A DNA stretch of 64,000 nucleotides. Origin: Sphingomonas glacialis. Its GTDB lineage: Bacteria; Pseudomonadota; Alphaproteobacteria; Sphingomonadales; Sphingomonadaceae. The stretch spans positions 765,351 through 829,350 of the forward strand of contig NZ_RCZC01000002.1 in assembly GCF_006439055.1 (NCBI RefSeq). Direction: 5' to 3'. The position numbers and the translations under genes were made by a program. This document shows positions 53,356 through 63,655 of this stretch, one piece after another; within the stretch, counting starts at the first letter, position 1, and each line of letters begins with the position of its first letter. Below the pieces are notes generated by a model, which saw only the letters and a program-made list of their open reading frames with translations, was not told the DNA's origin and did no database searches.

Positions 53356-54771
53356 TTAGCGGTACGTCACCTGCTTCACGGCGGCGACGATCTTGTCGGC
53401 GTTGACCAGCATCAGCTTCTCGAGGTTCGCCGCATAAGGCATCGGCACGTCCTCGTTGGTGACGCGCAGCACCGGTGCGTCGAGGTCGTCGAAGCCCTGC
53501 TCCATGCACAGCGCCTGGATTTCCGACGCGATCGAACAGGTCGGCCAGCCTTCTTCCGCCACAACGAGGCGGTTGGTCTTCTTGAGGCTCTTGAGCACCG
53601 ACTCGGTGTCGAGCGGGCGGAGCGTGCGCAGGTCGAGCACTTCGGCGTCGATGCCTTCCTCGGCCAGCTTCACCGCGGCTTCGAGCGCGAGCCCGACGCC
53701 GATCGAATAGCTGACGATCGTCACGTCCTTGCCCTCGCGCATGATCCGCGCCTTGCCGATCGGCAGAACGTGATCGTCGAGCTTGGGCACGTCGAACGTA
53801 CGGCCGTAGAGCAGCTCGTTCTCGAGGAACACGACGGGATCCTCGGTGCGGATCGCTGCCTTGAGCAGGCCCTTGGCATCGGCCGCGTCATACGGTGCAA
53901 TCACGATCAGGCCGGGCACGCTCGCATACCACGGCGCATAGTTCTGCGAATGCTGCGCACCGACGCGGCTTGCCGCAGCGTTGGGGCCGCGGAACACGAT
54001 CGGGCAGCGCATCTGGCCACCCGACATGTAATTGGTCTTGGCGGCAGAGTTCACGATGTGGTCGATCGCCTGCATCGCGAAGTTGAAGGTCATGAACTCC
54101 ACGATCGGACGAAGCCCGCCCATCGCCGCGCCCGTGCCGATGCCGGCAAAGCCATATTCGGTGATCGGCGTGTCGATTACGCGCTTGTCGCCGAATTCCT
54201 CGAGCAGGCCCTGGGTGACCTTGTAGGCGCCCTGATACTGCGCGACTTCCTCGCCCATCACGAAGATGCGCTTATCGCCACGCATTTCCTCGGCCATCGC
54301 GTCGCGCAACGCTTCGCGCAGCGTCAGCTTGACCATCTCGGTCCCCTCGGGGATCGCGGGATCGCTGACTTCGGCCTTATGCTCGGCGGCCTTCTCGAGC
54401 TGGTGCGTGCCGGTGTCGACCTTCTTGGCCTCGGGCTCGGGCGTCGCCTCGGCCTTCTGCTCAGCGGGCTGATCGGCCGCGGGCGCGGCGGCTTCGGACT
54501 TGCCTTCGCCGGTCGCGGCGGGCTCTTCGCCCTCGGCGGTCAGCGTCGCGATGACGGTGCCGACCTTCACATTGTCGGTGCCCTCGGCGACGAGGATCTT
54601 GCTGATCGTCCCTTCGTCGACGGCTTCGAATTCCATCGTCGCCTTGTCGGTCTCGATCTCGGCCATGATGTCGCCGGACTTGACGACGTCACCTTCCTTG
54701 ACGAGCCATTTGGCGAGCGTGCCCTCCTCCATCGTCGGGGAAAGCGCGGGCATCTTGATTTCGACGGACAT
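53356..54771 (-). CDS. pdhB: Pyruvate dehydrogenase E1 component beta subunit with N-terminal lipoyl domain
   Basis: 471 residues from the ATG at 54771. The N-terminal lipoyl domain starts [24 protein letters not shown], with the lipoylated Lys in ETDKATMEF, followed by an Ala/Glu/Pro linker. The E1-beta domain reads [18 protein letters not shown], with [35 protein letters not shown] and the C-terminal [13 protein letters not shown]. This lipoyl-bearing E1-beta is the alphaproteobacterial form. With E1-alpha it decarboxylates pyruvate and reductively acetylates the lipoyl groups of E2. E2 and E3 are not in the window. It starts one base inside the pdhA stop (TGATG). Confidence 0.96.
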   Translation of the reverse strand: MSVEIKMPALSPTMEEGTLAKWLVKEGDVVKSGDIMAEIETDKATMEFEAVDEGTISKILVAEGTDNVKVGTVIATLTAEGEEPAATGEGKSEAAAPAADQPAEQKAEATPEPEAKKVDTGTHQLEKAAEHKAEVSDPAIPEGTEMVKLTLREALRDAMAEEMRGDKRIFVMGEEVAQYQGAYKVTQGLLEEFGDKRVIDTPITEYGFAGIGTGAAMGGLRPIVEFMTFNFAMQAIDHIVNSAAKTNYMSGGQMRCPIVFRGPNAAASRVGAQHSQNYAPWYASVPGLIVIAPYDAADAKGLLKAAIRTEDPVVFLENELLYGRTFDVPKLDDHVLPIGKARIMREGKDVTIVSYSIGVGLALEAAVKLAEEGIDAEVLDLRTLRPLDTESVLKSLKKTNRLVVAEEGWPTCSIASEIQALCMEQGFDDLDAPVLRVTNEDVPMPYAANLEKLMLVNADKIVAAVKQVTYR

Positions 54772-55817
54772 CAGTATTTTTCCACCAGAATGTCGGTGTA
54801 GAGTTCGGCGGCCTCGGGTTCGGGCGCCTGCTCGGCAAAGTCGGCGGCTTCGTTGACGATCTTGCGGATCTCCTGGTCGACCGTCTTGAGCTCGGCCTCG
54901 GTCACGCCCTGCGCGTCGAGCAGCTTCTTGACGTGGTCGATAGGGTCCGACTTGTCGCGCACGGCCTGGACTTCGTCGCGCGAGCGGTACTTGGCCGGAT
55001 CGGACATCGAGTGGCCGCGATAGCGATAGGTCTTCATCTCGAGGATGATCGGACCCTTGCCGGCGCGGACCCAGGCGAGTGCTTCCTCGGCGGCACCGCG
55101 GCACGCCAGCACGTCCATGCCGTCGACCTGGATGCCCGGGATGCGGAACGATTCGCCGCGGCGGAAAAGCTGGTCCTCGGCCGACGAGCGATTGACGCTC
55201 GTGCCCATCGCGTATTCGTTGTTCTCGATCACATAGATGATCGGCAGCTTCCACAGCTCGGCCATGTTGAAGCTCTCGTACACCTGGCCCTGGTTCGACG
55301 CACCGTCGCCGAAATAGGCCATGGCGACGCCGCCATCCTCGTTATATTTGTGCGCGAAGGCGAGGCCCGTGCCGAGCGACACCTGCGCGCCGACGATGCC
55401 GTGCCCGCCGTAGAACTTCTTCTCGGTCGAGAACATGTGCATCGAGCCGCCCTTGCCGCGGCTGATGCCCGCGCCACGTCCGGTCAGTTCGGCCATGATC
55501 ACCTTGGGATCGATGCCATAGGCGAGCATGTGGCCGTGATCGCGATACCCGGTGATGACCGAGTCCTTGTCGCCATCGAGGCCCGACTGCAGGCCGACCG
55601 CCACGGCTTCCTGGCCGATATAGAGGTGGCAGAAGCCGCCGATCAGGCCGAGGCCGTACAGCTGGCCGGCTTTCTCCTCGAAACGGCGGATCAGCAGCAT
55701 CTGTTTGTAGAATTCGAGCAGTTCCGCCTTCGATGCCTCGTACGCTTTGGGCTCGTCGGGGCGCTCGCGGTTGGGCACCGGGGGTAGTGCCTTTACGGCA
55801 GCGGGGGCTTTTGCCAC
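54771..55817 (-). CDS. pdhA: Pyruvate dehydrogenase E1 component alpha subunit
   Basis: 348 residues. The thiamine diphosphate motif [23 protein letters not shown] (split by Asn/Gln) is present, as are [20 protein letters not shown] and [10 protein letters not shown], and the phosphorylation-loop equivalent [15 protein letters not shown]. It forms a heterotetramer with PdhB. Its ATG has a purine-rich upstream (GGAAGAC). Its stop codon shares one base with the pdhB start, giving strict translational coupling and 1:1 stoichiometry. A 279-base spacer with repeats lies upstream. Confidence 0.96.
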   Translation of the reverse strand: MAKAPAAVKALPPVPNRERPDEPKAYEASKAELLEFYKQMLLIRRFEEKAGQLYGLGLIGGFCHLYIGQEAVAVGLQSGLDGDKDSVITGYRDHGHMLAYGIDPKVIMAELTGRGAGISRGKGGSMHMFSTEKKFYGGHGIVGAQVSLGTGLAFAHKYNEDGGVAMAYFGDGASNQGQVYESFNMAELWKLPIIYVIENNEYAMGTSVNRSSAEDQLFRRGESFRIPGIQVDGMDVLACRGAAEEALAWVRAGKGPIILEMKTYRYRGHSMSDPAKYRSRDEVQAVRDKSDPIDHVKKLLDAQGVTEAELKTVDQEIRKIVNEAADFAEQAPEPEAAELYTDILVEKY

Positions 55818-55936
55818 GTCTGGAAGACCTCATGACCTAGGGAGAGGGACGCGAGCCTATAGGCGCGATGTTGCGCCGATATCAATCGCTGCTGTCAAAA
55901 GGATGCGTGGCGGCGATGTTTCCCGCAACCCTGCTC

Positions 55937-56021
55937 CGTCATGCCGGACCTGATCCGGCATCCATGCGAGCGGCTTCCCACCGAGTGACGGGATCCCGGA
56001 TCGAGTCCGGGATGACACGGG
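55937..56021. repeat. Short inverted repeat family (CGGACCTGATCCGG type), intergenic
   Basis: Two units face each other: GTCATGCCGGACCTGATCCGGCATCC (from 55939) and GGATCCCGGATCGAGTCCGGGATGAC (to about 56016). Each contains a small hairpin. This is the type common in sphingomonad intergenic DNA and different from the GTCACCCCGGCC family. It lies between pdhA and the MFS gene, facing apart. Confidence 0.6.
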
Positions 56022-56096
56022 AACAGTGCAAGTTTCTGCGTACCAAGCACATCCTCGATTGCCCCGCCCGCCGCGCACCGCTTAAGGCTGACCGCG

Positions 56097-57380
56097 ATGA
56101 CCGCTGCCCCCCACCCGCTCCGCATCGCGCAATTCCGCTCCTATTGGGCGGCGCGTTTCGCGATGACGATCGCGCAAAATGCGATGATCATCGTGATCGG
56201 CTGGCAGACCTACACCATCGCCCGCACCACCATGTCGCCCGCCGGAGCCGCCGCGCAGCTCGGGCTGATCGGGCTGCTGCAATTCATTCCGCTGTTCGTC
56301 ACGACGCCGGTCAGCGGCTGGGTCGCCGACCGATTCGACCGGCGGTTGATCACGCGCTGTACGGTGACGTTGCAGGCGCTGTGCGCGCTGACGCTCGCGC
56401 TGGTGACATATAGCGAAGGGATGACGCTGCCGGTGCTGTTCTCGGTCGCGGTGCTGCTCGGGCTCGGTCGTGCCTTTGCCGGGCCGGCGTTCGGCGCGCT
56501 CGCCCCCAATCTCGTGCCCCGCGAAGTGCTGCCGACCGCGATCGCGCTCAGCTCGATCTCGTGGCAGGTCGGGACGATCATCGGGCCCGCGGTCGGCGGC
56601 TTCGCCTATGCAGCCGCGCCGTGGGGCGCCTATGCGCTGGCGACGGTCCTTTTCTGTATCGCCCTGGCAGGGTTGCTGACGATTCCCCCCGTCCCGCGGA
56701 CGATCGTGCCGAGCAAGGCGCATCCGATCCGCCAGATCATCGATGGGCTCGCCTATGTCGGTGAGAACAAGCTCGTGCTCGGCGCGATCACGCTCGATCT
56801 GTTCGCCGTGTTCCTGGCAGGGACGAGCGCATTGCTGCCGATCTACGCGCACGACATTCTGAAGGTCGGTCCGCAGGGTCTGAGCCTGCTCGCCGCCGCG
56901 CCTGCCGCCGGGGCTTCGGTGGTGGCTTTGTTCTTCTCGTTCCGCCCGATCAAGACCAATGTCGGGCCCAAGATGCTCGGCGCGGTGCTGGTCTATGGCG
57001 TGGCGACGGTGGCGTTCGGCCTGTCGCAGATCATGGCGCTGAGCCTCGCCGCGCTGGCGGTTGCGGGCGCGGCGGACATGTTCTCGGTTTATATTCGCCA
57101 GTCGCTGATCACGCTGCACACCCCCGACGACAAGCGCGGGCGCGTCGGCGCGGTGTCGCAGCTCACCATTTCGGCATCGAACGAGCTGGGCGAGGCCGAG
57201 TCGGGCTTCCTCGCCGCGGCGCTCGGGCCGGTCGGTGCGGTGCTCGTCGGCGGCGGCGGCGCGATTGTGGTAACGATCCTGTGGACCTATCTCTTCCCCA
57301 GCATCCGCAATGCCAAGACTTTCGATCTGCCCAAAAGCGCGCAAGATTCCCGCGATCTCGAACTGGAGGCCACGCCATGA
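56097..57380 (+). CDS. MFS exporter, DHA3/EntS-like
   Basis: 427 residues, 12 helices. [32 protein letters not shown] and the loop [14 protein letters not shown] match the EntS/DHA3 (enterobactin-exporter-like) family. [20 protein letters not shown] and [23 protein letters not shown] are other landmarks. Probable role: proton-driven export of a siderophore-like or toxic compound. Its stop overlaps the cysteine synthase start (ATGA), so they are coexpressed. No siderophore genes nearby. Confidence 0.85.
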   Translation: MTAAPHPLRIAQFRSYWAARFAMTIAQNAMIIVIGWQTYTIARTTMSPAGAAAQLGLIGLLQFIPLFVTTPVSGWVADRFDRRLITRCTVTLQALCALTLALVTYSEGMTLPVLFSVAVLLGLGRAFAGPAFGALAPNLVPREVLPTAIALSSISWQVGTIIGPAVGGFAYAAAPWGAYALATVLFCIALAGLLTIPPVPRTIVPSKAHPIRQIIDGLAYVGENKLVLGAITLDLFAVFLAGTSALLPIYAHDILKVGPQGLSLLAAAPAAGASVVALFFSFRPIKTNVGPKMLGAVLVYGVATVAFGLSQIMALSLAALAVAGAADMFSVYIRQSLITLHTPDDKRGRVGAVSQLTISASNELGEAESGFLAAALGPVGAVLVGGGGAIVVTILWTYLFPSIRNAKTFDLPKSAQDSRDLELEATP

Positions 57381-58297
57381 AAGCCAACACGATCCTCGAC
57401 ACGATCGGCAACACGCCACACGTCCGCGTCCAGAAGCTGTTCCCCGGCGCCGAAGTGTGGATCAAGTCAGAACGCTCGAACCCCGGCGGCTCGATCAAGG
57501 ACCGCATCGCGCTGGCGATGATCGAGGCGGCCGAGCGCGACGGGCATCTCCAGCCCGGCGGTACGATCATCGAGCCGACCTCGGGCAACACCGGCGTCGG
57601 CCTGGCGATGGTCGCCGCGGTCAAGGGCTACAAGCTCGTGCTCGTCATGCCCGAGAGCATGTCGCTCGAACGCCGCCGCCTGATGCTGGCGTACGGCGCG
57701 ACCTTCGACCTGACGCCGCGCGAGAAGGGCATGAAGGGCGCGATCGAGCGCGCGCTCGAGCTCGTCGAGCAGACGCCGAACGCGTGGATGCCGCAGCAGT
57801 TCGAGAACCCCGCCAACATCAACGTCCATGTCCACACGACCGCGCTCGAGATCCTCAACGATTTCCGCGATTCGCCGATCGACGTGATCATCACCGGCGT
57901 CGGCACGGGCGGGCACATCACCGGCGTGGCCGAGCGGCTCAAGCAGGATTGGCCGAACCTCAAGGTCTACGCGGTCGAACCCGCCGCCTCGCCGGTGATC
58001 TCGGGCGGCTCGCCCGGCCCGCATCCGATCCAGGGAATCGGTGCAGGCTTCGTGCCGGCGAACCTCCACACCCAGGCGATCGACGGCGCGATCAAGGTCG
58101 ATGCCAGCGTCGCCAAGGACATGGCACGTCGCTCGGCGGCCGAGGAAGGGATGCTCGTCGGGATCAGCTCGGGCGCGACGCTCGCCGCGATCCTGCAGAA
58201 GCTGCCCGATCTGCCCGAGGGCGTGCGCGTACTCGGCTTCAACTACGACACGGGCGAGCGCTATCTGTCGGTGCCGGACTTCCTGCCCGAGAGCTGA
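57377..58297 (+). CDS. cysK: Cysteine synthase A (O-acetylserine sulfhydrylase)
   Basis: 306 residues from the ATG overlapping the MFS stop. PLP Lys is in [16 protein letters not shown], the Asn loop [13 protein letters not shown], the phosphate-binding glycines [10 protein letters not shown] and the C-terminal [10 protein letters not shown] are all present. It condenses O-acetylserine with sulfide to cysteine. Its acetylserine source (epsC) is 24 kb away. The C terminus [11 protein letters not shown] ends without the extra tail of CysM. An inverted repeat follows the stop. Confidence 0.95.
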   Translation: MKANTILDTIGNTPHVRVQKLFPGAEVWIKSERSNPGGSIKDRIALAMIEAAERDGHLQPGGTIIEPTSGNTGVGLAMVAAVKGYKLVLVMPESMSLERRRLMLAYGATFDLTPREKGMKGAIERALELVEQTPNAWMPQQFENPANINVHVHTTALEILNDFRDSPIDVIITGVGTGGHITGVAERLKQDWPNLKVYAVEPAASPVISGGSPGPHPIQGIGAGFVPANLHTQAIDGAIKVDASVAKDMARRSAAEEGMLVGISSGATLAAILQKLPDLPEGVRVLGFNYDTGERYLSVPDFLPES

Positions 58298-58341
58298 GCG
58301 CGATCGCGATACGCGCGCCCGACACGTCACAAACACTAGTT

Positions 58342-58437
58342 CGTCACCGCGGGCTTGTCCCGAGGTCCACCATGATGGACGCGCTCGCGTCGTTAGGAGT
58401 GCGGCACGGTGGGCCCCGGCACGAGGCCGGGGTGACG
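58342..58437. repeat. REP-like inverted repeat (GTCACCCCGGCC family), copy 2, diverged
   Basis: The right arm 58404-58437 (CACGGTGGGCCCCGGCACGAGGCCGGGGTGAC core) matches copy 1 almost exactly. The left arm (GTCACCGCGGGCTTGTCCCGAGGTCCACCATG, 58343-58374) is a diverged complement. It lies in the 293-base gap between cysK and the cell wall hydrolase; the rest of the gap shows nothing else. Confidence 0.7.
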
Positions 58438-58590
58438 GATGGGGGACTGGCTCCCAACAGCGCTCGATCGCCGATGGCGCTGCCAGGGCAGTCATTTCGC
58501 ATTCGCGCGGGATTGGGGTAAAGGCGCTGGCCCAATTCGGTCAGGAGCCGTTCGTGCCCCCGTTGCCTCTAAATCCCCGACCTTGATCGC

Positions 58591-59892
58591 ATGACCCCCG
58601 TCCGCCCTCCCAGCGCCACGTTGCGCGCGATCGTCTTGGCGATCGCACTGCTGGCGATCCTCCTCCCCCTGCTGCTGATCCGCTTCGCCCCTCCGCTCGT
58701 GCGCCACCATGTCGCGCGCGCACCGGCGCAACGCGTCGTTCCCGCCGCCGAGCTGCCGCCGGTCGAGCCGGTCGCCTTCCAGGATCTCGACCCCGACGAT
58801 GCGCGCGCGTTCAACGCGAGCGTACCGTTCGTCGATGGCCCCAACCCCGCCGCGCGGCCGTTCAAGCTCGCCGGCGATCCGATCCAGCGCGCGCGCGCGA
58901 TCGACTGCATGGCCGCCGCCGTCCTCTACGAAGCAGGCGACGATCCGGTCGGGCAACGCGCCGTCGCGCAGGTGGTGATCAACCGCGTCCGCCACCCCGC
59001 CTTCCCCAAGACGATCTGCGGCGTGGTGTTCCAGGGCGCCGAGCGCTCGACCGGCTGCCAGTTCACCTTCACCTGCGACGGCGCGCTGGCCCGCCATGGC
59101 TGGCTCGACGTGCAATGGACGCGCGCGCGAGAAACCGCGACCGCGGCGCTGACCGGCGCGGTGTTCAAGCCGGTCGGCTATGCGACGCATTACCATACCA
59201 ATTGGGTCGTGCCCTATTGGCAGTCGAGCCTCGACAAGATCGCCGCGGTCGGAACGCACCTGTTCTTCCGCTGGACCGGCTGGTGGGGCACCCCGCCCGC
59301 CTTCAATCGCCAGGTCTCGCCCGACGAGCCGATCATCGCGCAACTCGCCACCTATTCGGACGCGCACCGCGACGGGCCTTCGATGGTCGCGACCGAGGCG
59401 ATGTATGTCGATCCGGTGGCGGCGGCGACTCCACTGCCGACCGAGCTTGCCAGCGACGACGGAAGCTTCCTGCTAACGTTGGATGCCAAGAAGATGACGC
59501 CCGACGGCTTCGCCCAGCTCGCCACGCGGACCTGCGGCGACCGCGCCTATTGCAAGGTGATGGGATGGAGCGACAAGGCCAAGCCCCCCACTGCGCTGCC
59601 GCTGCAGCCGACGCAGATCGCCGCTCTGTCGTTCAGCTATCTGCGCGACCGGGCGCGGGGCTATGACAAGGCGCTATGGAACTGCACCGAGTTCAAGCGC
59701 GCCGATCTGTCGCAGTGCATGAAGCAGCAGGTCTATCTGCCTGCGCAGCGCGTGTCAGATGGGCTGAAGCCGGAGGCTCTGCCGGCTGCGACGCGCACGC
59801 CTGGGGCGGTCCAGACCGTCCCCGATGCGTTGGTCGGGGTGCGGCGCAAGGCAGACGCCGCGCCGCCGGCCCAGACGTTCGAAGCACGATAA
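58591..59892 (+). CDS. Cell wall hydrolase, SleB (Hydrolase_2) family
   Basis: 433 residues. An N-terminal membrane helix (AIVLAIALLAILLPLLLIRFAP) anchors a periplasmic domain. The catalytic region carries the SleB fold: AIDCMAAAVLYEAGDDPVGQRAVAQVVINRVRHPAFPKTICGVVFQGAERSTGCQFTFTCDG (Glu in LYEAG is the likely lytic residue) and ARETATAALTGAVFKPVGYATHYHTNWVVPYW. A long C-terminal part (about residues 240-433) is family-specific to sphingomonads and rich in Asp/Ala. It should cleave peptidoglycan. It converges on the acyl-CoA dehydrogenase. Confidence 0.87.
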   Translation: MTPVRPPSATLRAIVLAIALLAILLPLLLIRFAPPLVRHHVARAPAQRVVPAAELPPVEPVAFQDLDPDDARAFNASVPFVDGPNPAARPFKLAGDPIQRARAIDCMAAAVLYEAGDDPVGQRAVAQVVINRVRHPAFPKTICGVVFQGAERSTGCQFTFTCDGALARHGWLDVQWTRARETATAALTGAVFKPVGYATHYHTNWVVPYWQSSLDKIAAVGTHLFFRWTGWWGTPPAFNRQVSPDEPIIAQLATYSDAHRDGPSMVATEAMYVDPVAAATPLPTELASDDGSFLLTLDAKKMTPDGFAQLATRTCGDRAYCKVMGWSDKAKPPTALPLQPTQIAALSFSYLRDRARGYDKALWNCTEFKRADLSQCMKQQVYLPAQRVSDGLKPEALPAATRTPGAVQTVPDALVGVRRKADAAPPAQTFEAR

Positions 59893-59903
59893 ACGCGAAC
59901 GCC

Positions 59904-59926
59904 CCCTCCCGCGTGATGCGGGAGGG
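59904..59926. terminator. Hairpin between convergent sleB-type and acyl-CoA dehydrogenase genes
   Basis: CCCTCCCGC (59904-59912), loop GTGAT, GCGGGAGGG (59918-59926) form a perfect nine-base stem. There is no strong T-run on either side, so it may pause or weakly terminate transcription between the convergent genes. Confidence 0.4.
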
Positions 59927-59940
59927 TGCGAGCGCAACGA

Positions 59941-61743
59941 TCAGGCCGCTACGAACATCTCGGGCGGGATCGCCATCAGAGCTTCGGCACCAGCCTCGAT
60001 CTTGCGGCGCAGCGCGCCCGCCTCGGGCATGATCCGCTCGGCGAAGTAGCGCGCGGTCATCAGCTTGGCGTCGAGGAACGCGGCATCGCCCTCGCCCGCT
60101 GCCTTGAGCTTGTTCGCGGCGGTCGCCATCCGCAGCCACATCACGCCCAGGCCAACGATGCCCATGATGTGCATGTAGCTGTGCGCGCCGGCGCCGACAT
60201 TGTCGGGGTTCTGCATGCCGTTCTGCATGAACCACATGGTCGCTGCCTGCAGTTCGCCATTGGCCTTTTCGAGCCGGGTCGCGAAATCGGCGGTTGCCGG
60301 ATCGGCCTTGCCCGCGGCCACGTCGTCGGCGACGACCTTGAAGAACGCCTGCACCGCGCGGCCACCGTTCTGCGCGAGCTTGCGCCCGACCAGATCCATC
60401 GCCTGGACGCCGTTGGTGCCCTCATAGATCATCGCGATGCGCGCATCGCGAACGTACTGCTCCATGCCCCATTCGGCGATGTAGCCGTGGCCGCCATAGA
60501 CCTGCTGCGCGTTGGTCGCGACGTCATAGCCCTTGTCGGTGCCGTAGCCCTTGATGACGGGCGTGAGCAGGCCGATCAGGTCCGAGGCGAGCTGGCGCTC
60601 TTCCTCGGTCGCACCGGCATGTTCGAGATCGACTTGGAGTGCGCCCCACAGGCACAATGCACGAAGGCCTTCGGTCAGCGCCTTGGCTTCCATCAGCATG
60701 CGGCGGACGTCGGGATGGACGAACAGCGTGTCGGCCTTTTCGTTCGGCTCCTTGGCGCCGGTCAGCGCGCGGCCCTGGCGGCGGTCGTGCGCGTATTGGA
60801 CGGCATTCTGATAGGCGACTTCAGCGACGCCCAAGCCCTGCAGGCCGACGCCGAGGCGCGCGGCGTTCATCATGATGAACATCGCGGCGAGACCCTTCAT
60901 CTCCTCGCCGACGAGCCAGCCGATCGCGCCGTCATAGTTCATCACGCAGGTCGAATTGGCGTGGATCCCCATCTTGTGCTCGATCGAGCCGCAAGTGACG
61001 GGGTTGCGATCGCCGAGCGAGCCATCGTCGTTGACGAGGAACTTCGGCACGACGAACAGCGAAATGCCCTTCGAGCTTTCCGGCGCGCCCGGCGTCTTCG
61101 CCAGCACGAGGTGGATGATGTTCTCGGTCAGGTCATGCTCGCCCGACGAGATGAAGATCTTGGTGCCGGTGATCGCATAGGAGCCATCGGCCTGCGGCTC
61201 GGCGCGGGTGCGGATCAGGCCCAGATCGGTGCCGCACTGCGGCTCGGTCAGGTTCATCGTGCCGCCCCATTTGCCGCTGACCATGTTCGGGACGTACTTC
61301 GCCTTCTGCTCGTCCGAGCCCTTCGCCAGCAGCGCGGCGATCGCGCCGTGCGACAGGCCGGGATACATGGCGAACGCCATGTTCGACGAAATCATGAACT
61401 CCTGGAACGCGGTCGAGACGACGTGCGGCATCGCCTGGCCACCGAACTCTTCCGGCGCGCTGAGCGTGCCCCAGCCCGATTCGACGAACGCGTCATAGGC
61501 TTCCTTGAAACCCTTGGGCGTCGTCACCGAACCGTCGTCGTGGCGCGTGCAGCCTTCCTGGTCGCCCGAGGCATTGAGCGGGAACAGCACTTCGGCGACG
61601 AACTTGCCGCCTTCGTCGAGCACGGCATCGACCACGTCGGGGGTCGCGTTCTGGAAGTCGGGGTGGTTGGCATAGTTTTCGAGGCCGACGACATGCTCGA
61701 GCACGAAGCGGACGTCGCGAACGGGGGGCGTATATTGGGGCAT
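59941..61743 (-). CDS. Acyl-CoA dehydrogenase with C-terminal extension (DmdC-like)
   Basis: 600 residues. FAD-binding landmarks: LTEPQCGTDLGLIRTRAEPQADGSYAITGTKIFISSGEHD and ISLFVVPKFLVNDDG; GDRNPVTCGSIEHKMG. The C-terminal DARIAMIYEGTNGVQAMDLVGRKLAQNGG, with the Glu as catalytic base, and a further helical domain (residues ~480-600) identify the 600-residue class used for long or methylthio-acyl-CoAs. Substrate chain length cannot be inferred. It is overlapped by the MerR stop (TGATG), so the regulator and enzyme are coupled. Confidence 0.93.
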   Translation of the reverse strand: MPQYTPPVRDVRFVLEHVVGLENYANHPDFQNATPDVVDAVLDEGGKFVAEVLFPLNASGDQEGCTRHDDGSVTTPKGFKEAYDAFVESGWGTLSAPEEFGGQAMPHVVSTAFQEFMISSNMAFAMYPGLSHGAIAALLAKGSDEQKAKYVPNMVSGKWGGTMNLTEPQCGTDLGLIRTRAEPQADGSYAITGTKIFISSGEHDLTENIIHLVLAKTPGAPESSKGISLFVVPKFLVNDDGSLGDRNPVTCGSIEHKMGIHANSTCVMNYDGAIGWLVGEEMKGLAAMFIMMNAARLGVGLQGLGVAEVAYQNAVQYAHDRRQGRALTGAKEPNEKADTLFVHPDVRRMLMEAKALTEGLRALCLWGALQVDLEHAGATEEERQLASDLIGLLTPVIKGYGTDKGYDVATNAQQVYGGHGYIAEWGMEQYVRDARIAMIYEGTNGVQAMDLVGRKLAQNGGRAVQAFFKVVADDVAAGKADPATADFATRLEKANGELQAATMWFMQNGMQNPDNVGAGAHSYMHIMGIVGLGVMWLRMATAANKLKAAGEGDAAFLDAKLMTARYFAERIMPEAGALRRKIEAGAEALMAIPPEMFVAA

Positions 61744-62162
61744 CAGGCTTCCTTCGGGTGAGTCTGTTCGACGAGCTCGATGAACTCGTTCAATTCGGCG
61801 ATGGCGGCGTCGATGTCGCGCTTCTGCGCGTCGAGCAGAGCGACTCGGCTGCGGCAGCGCTCGATCGTGACGGCGCGCTGCGCGCGGCGTCCGTCGCCGA
61901 TATCGTAAAGGTCGATCATCTCGCGGATCTCGGACAGCGAGAAACCGACGCGCTTGCCGCGCAGGATCCAGGCGAGCCGCGCACGATCGCGCTGCGAATA
62001 GATCCGCGCGGTGCCGCGGCGTTCGGGGGCGATCAGCCCCTCATCTTCGTAGAAGCGCAACGCACGCGCCGTGACGTCGAACTCTGCCGAGAGATCGGAA
62101 ATCGAGAAATGATCGCGGTCGGGATGACGCTCGATCAGGGCATAGGCGGGACCGGTAGACAT
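61743..62162 (-). CDS. MerR-family transcriptional regulator (fatty-acid/branched-chain type)
   Basis: 139 residues from the ATG at 62162. Helix-turn-helix FSISDLSAEFDVTARALRFYEDEGLIAPERRGTARIYSQRDRARLAWIL is the MerR pattern. There is a dimerisation helix (LLDAQKRDIDAAIAELNEFIELVEQ) but no metal-binding Cys motif. Such MerR proteins (LiuR/PsrA-context class) control acyl-CoA degradation. Because its stop overlaps the dehydrogenase start, autoregulation of the operon is likely. The 37-base gap to the upstream lipoprotein gene does not rule out a longer transcript. Confidence 0.9.
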   Translation of the reverse strand: MSTGPAYALIERHPDRDHFSISDLSAEFDVTARALRFYEDEGLIAPERRGTARIYSQRDRARLAWILRGKRVGFSLSEIREMIDLYDIGDGRRAQRAVTIERCRSRVALLDAQKRDIDAAIAELNEFIELVEQTHPKEA

Positions 62163-62199
62163 GCCACACAAATAGTTGCCGCTTACGTGAACGTCAAGC

Positions 62200-62763
62200 C
62201 TATCCACCGCTCCCGCAGAGCAATCGACCGCGCGCATCGCGCAGCGTCGCGGCCTCGGCCGCCGACTCGCTCAACCGCGTGACGTCGAGCGCTGCGATCG
62301 AGGCGCGCCCGCGGCAGATTTGCTGACAGGCGTCAGGCACGCGCGCCGGAAAAACGATGCGATCGCCTTCGAAGCGGGCGTCGAAGCTGCACCCCGACGC
62401 ATCGCCGCCCGCGCCGAGCGTAACGCGAAGCGTATCCCCGCTGCGCGACACCTCGCCCGATCCACCACAATTCTGCGTTTCGTCATAATCGACGAACACG
62501 CCGATGCGATACGCCTTGGCGCTGGGAACGATGCACAGTCGGTCGTTCTCGGTGGCGTACACGCCCGTCAGATCGGTGCTCGCCGGATCGGGAATCACGC
62601 CAGCCTGGATCGCTGCGGCTTCGAGCCCCTGCGGCGTCGGCGAGGCGGCCGGGTCGGGTGTTTCGCTATGGCATGCGGCCAGCGCGACCAAGGCGAGCAG
62701 CGCGCAAGCCATCTGCCCCCGCCCCCGCACGGCGCGACCGGGCATGGCGGCGTGCGGCGTCAT
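62200..62763 (-). CDS. Secreted lipoprotein, unknown function
   Basis: 187 residues from the ATG at 62763, four bases into hisI (ATGA). The signal peptide ends in a lipobox ([13 protein letters not shown]). The mature part has several cysteines ([45 protein letters not shown]) suggesting disulfides, and a beta-rich composition. No family recognised. The coupling to hisI is positional and its relevance is unknown. Confidence 0.72.
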   Translation of the reverse strand: MTPHAAMPGRAVRGRGQMACALLALVALAACHSETPDPAASPTPQGLEAAAIQAGVIPDPASTDLTGVYATENDRLCIVPSAKAYRIGVFVDYDETQNCGGSGEVSRSGDTLRVTLGAGGDASGCSFDARFEGDRIVFPARVPDACQQICRGRASIAALDVTRLSESAAEAATLRDARGRLLCGSGG

Positions 62764-63122
62764 TCCGCTGGGACCAACCGATCGCCCGCGATGCGGCGGT
62801 AGAAGCAGCTCCGCTCGCCGGTGTGGCAGGCGGGGCCGGCAGGATCGACGATCAGCCACACCGCATCCTGATCGCAATCGATCCGGATGTCGGCGACGTG
62901 GAGCACATGCCCCGAAGTCTCGCCCTTCTTCCACAGCGCCCCACGGCTGCGCGACCAGAAATGCGCTTCTTTGGTCTCGACCGTCAGCCGCAGCGCTTCG
63001 GCATTCATGTGGGCCAGCATCAAAACCTCGCCGGTCGTGCGGTCGGTCGCGACGGCGGTGATCAGGCCAGAGGCGTCGTATTTCGGGTCCAGCGCTAGGC
63101 CGGTTTCGCGGGGATCAGGCAT
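62760..63122 (-). CDS. hisI: Phosphoribosyl-AMP cyclohydrolase (HisI)
   Basis: 120 residues from the ATG at 63122. Conserved motifs: [35 protein letters not shown], the metal-binding [12 protein letters not shown] and [13 protein letters not shown], with the Cys residues coordinating zinc. It performs the third step of histidine synthesis. It is the stand-alone HisI form, not fused to HisE; other his genes are absent from the window. A REP-like repeat lies upstream. Confidence 0.95.
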   Translation of the reverse strand: MPDPRETGLALDPKYDASGLITAVATDRTTGEVLMLAHMNAEALRLTVETKEAHFWSRSRGALWKKGETSGHVLHVADIRIDCDQDAVWLIVDPAGPACHTGERSCFYRRIAGDRLVPAE

Positions 63123-63150
63123 GCCCTGCCAATAGCGCCGCTCCCCCCAT

Positions 63151-63259
63151 CCGTCACCCCGGCCTTGTGCCGGGGGTCCATCGCGCCGCACGCGTGGCGC
63201 CAGAAGCCAGAGCCTGCGCTCGCCGCCTGGTGGACCCCGGCACAAGGCCGGGGTGACGG
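63151..63259. repeat. REP-like inverted repeat (GTCACCCCGGCC family), copy 3
   Basis: Arm 63151-63180 (CCGTCACCCCGGCCTTGTGC...) and arm 63231-63259 are reverse complements with a single one-base gap, enclosing 50 bases. It lies between hisI and the Rho-N-like gene, both on the minus strand, so the element is not only found between convergent genes. Confidence 0.9.
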
Positions 63260-63281
63260 ACCGGATTTTAAGCCAGCTCCC

Positions 63282-63530
63282 TCAACCCTTTCGGATTGCC
63301 TTCGCCAATTCGGCCTTGGTCATTTTCGAACGCCCGGCGATGCCGATCCGGCGCGCCTCCTTCATCAGATCGTCCTTCGTGCGATCCTCAAGCTCGGTCG
63401 AGCGATGATCGAGCGTCCCTGCCGCCTTGGCATTGGCGATTCGCGCCGCTTTTCCCTTGGAAGCACCGTCGCGGCGCAAATCGTCGTAAAGCGTGTCGTC
63501 CTTGACGCTCGGCCCATGATCCTTCGCCAT
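63282..63530 (-). CDS. Small protein with Rho N-terminal/SAP-like C-terminal helix (DUF7218-like)
   Basis: 82 residues from the ATG at 63530, with GGAGG five bases upstream. MAKDHGPSVKDDTLYDDLRRDGASKGKAARIANAKAAG is followed by DRTKDDLMKEARRIGIAGRSKMTKAELAKAIRKG, a Rho-N/SAP helix-extended-loop-helix that binds nucleic acids. It belongs to a widespread small-protein group, possibly nucleoid or RNA associated. It is divergent from purF (125 bases between starts). Confidence 0.8.
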   Translation of the reverse strand: MAKDHGPSVKDDTLYDDLRRDGASKGKAARIANAKAAGTLDHRSTELEDRTKDDLMKEARRIGIAGRSKMTKAELAKAIRKG

Positions 63531-63655
63531 CGCCACCTCCTGCAATCCGCCGAAAACGGGCGATGCGACCAAACGCTCCGCCTCTTGTGACAAAAGCGCG
63601 ACAAACCGACGCGTGGTCCCTATATGCCCCGCGAGCGCTACCCCCGAAGGGCGAT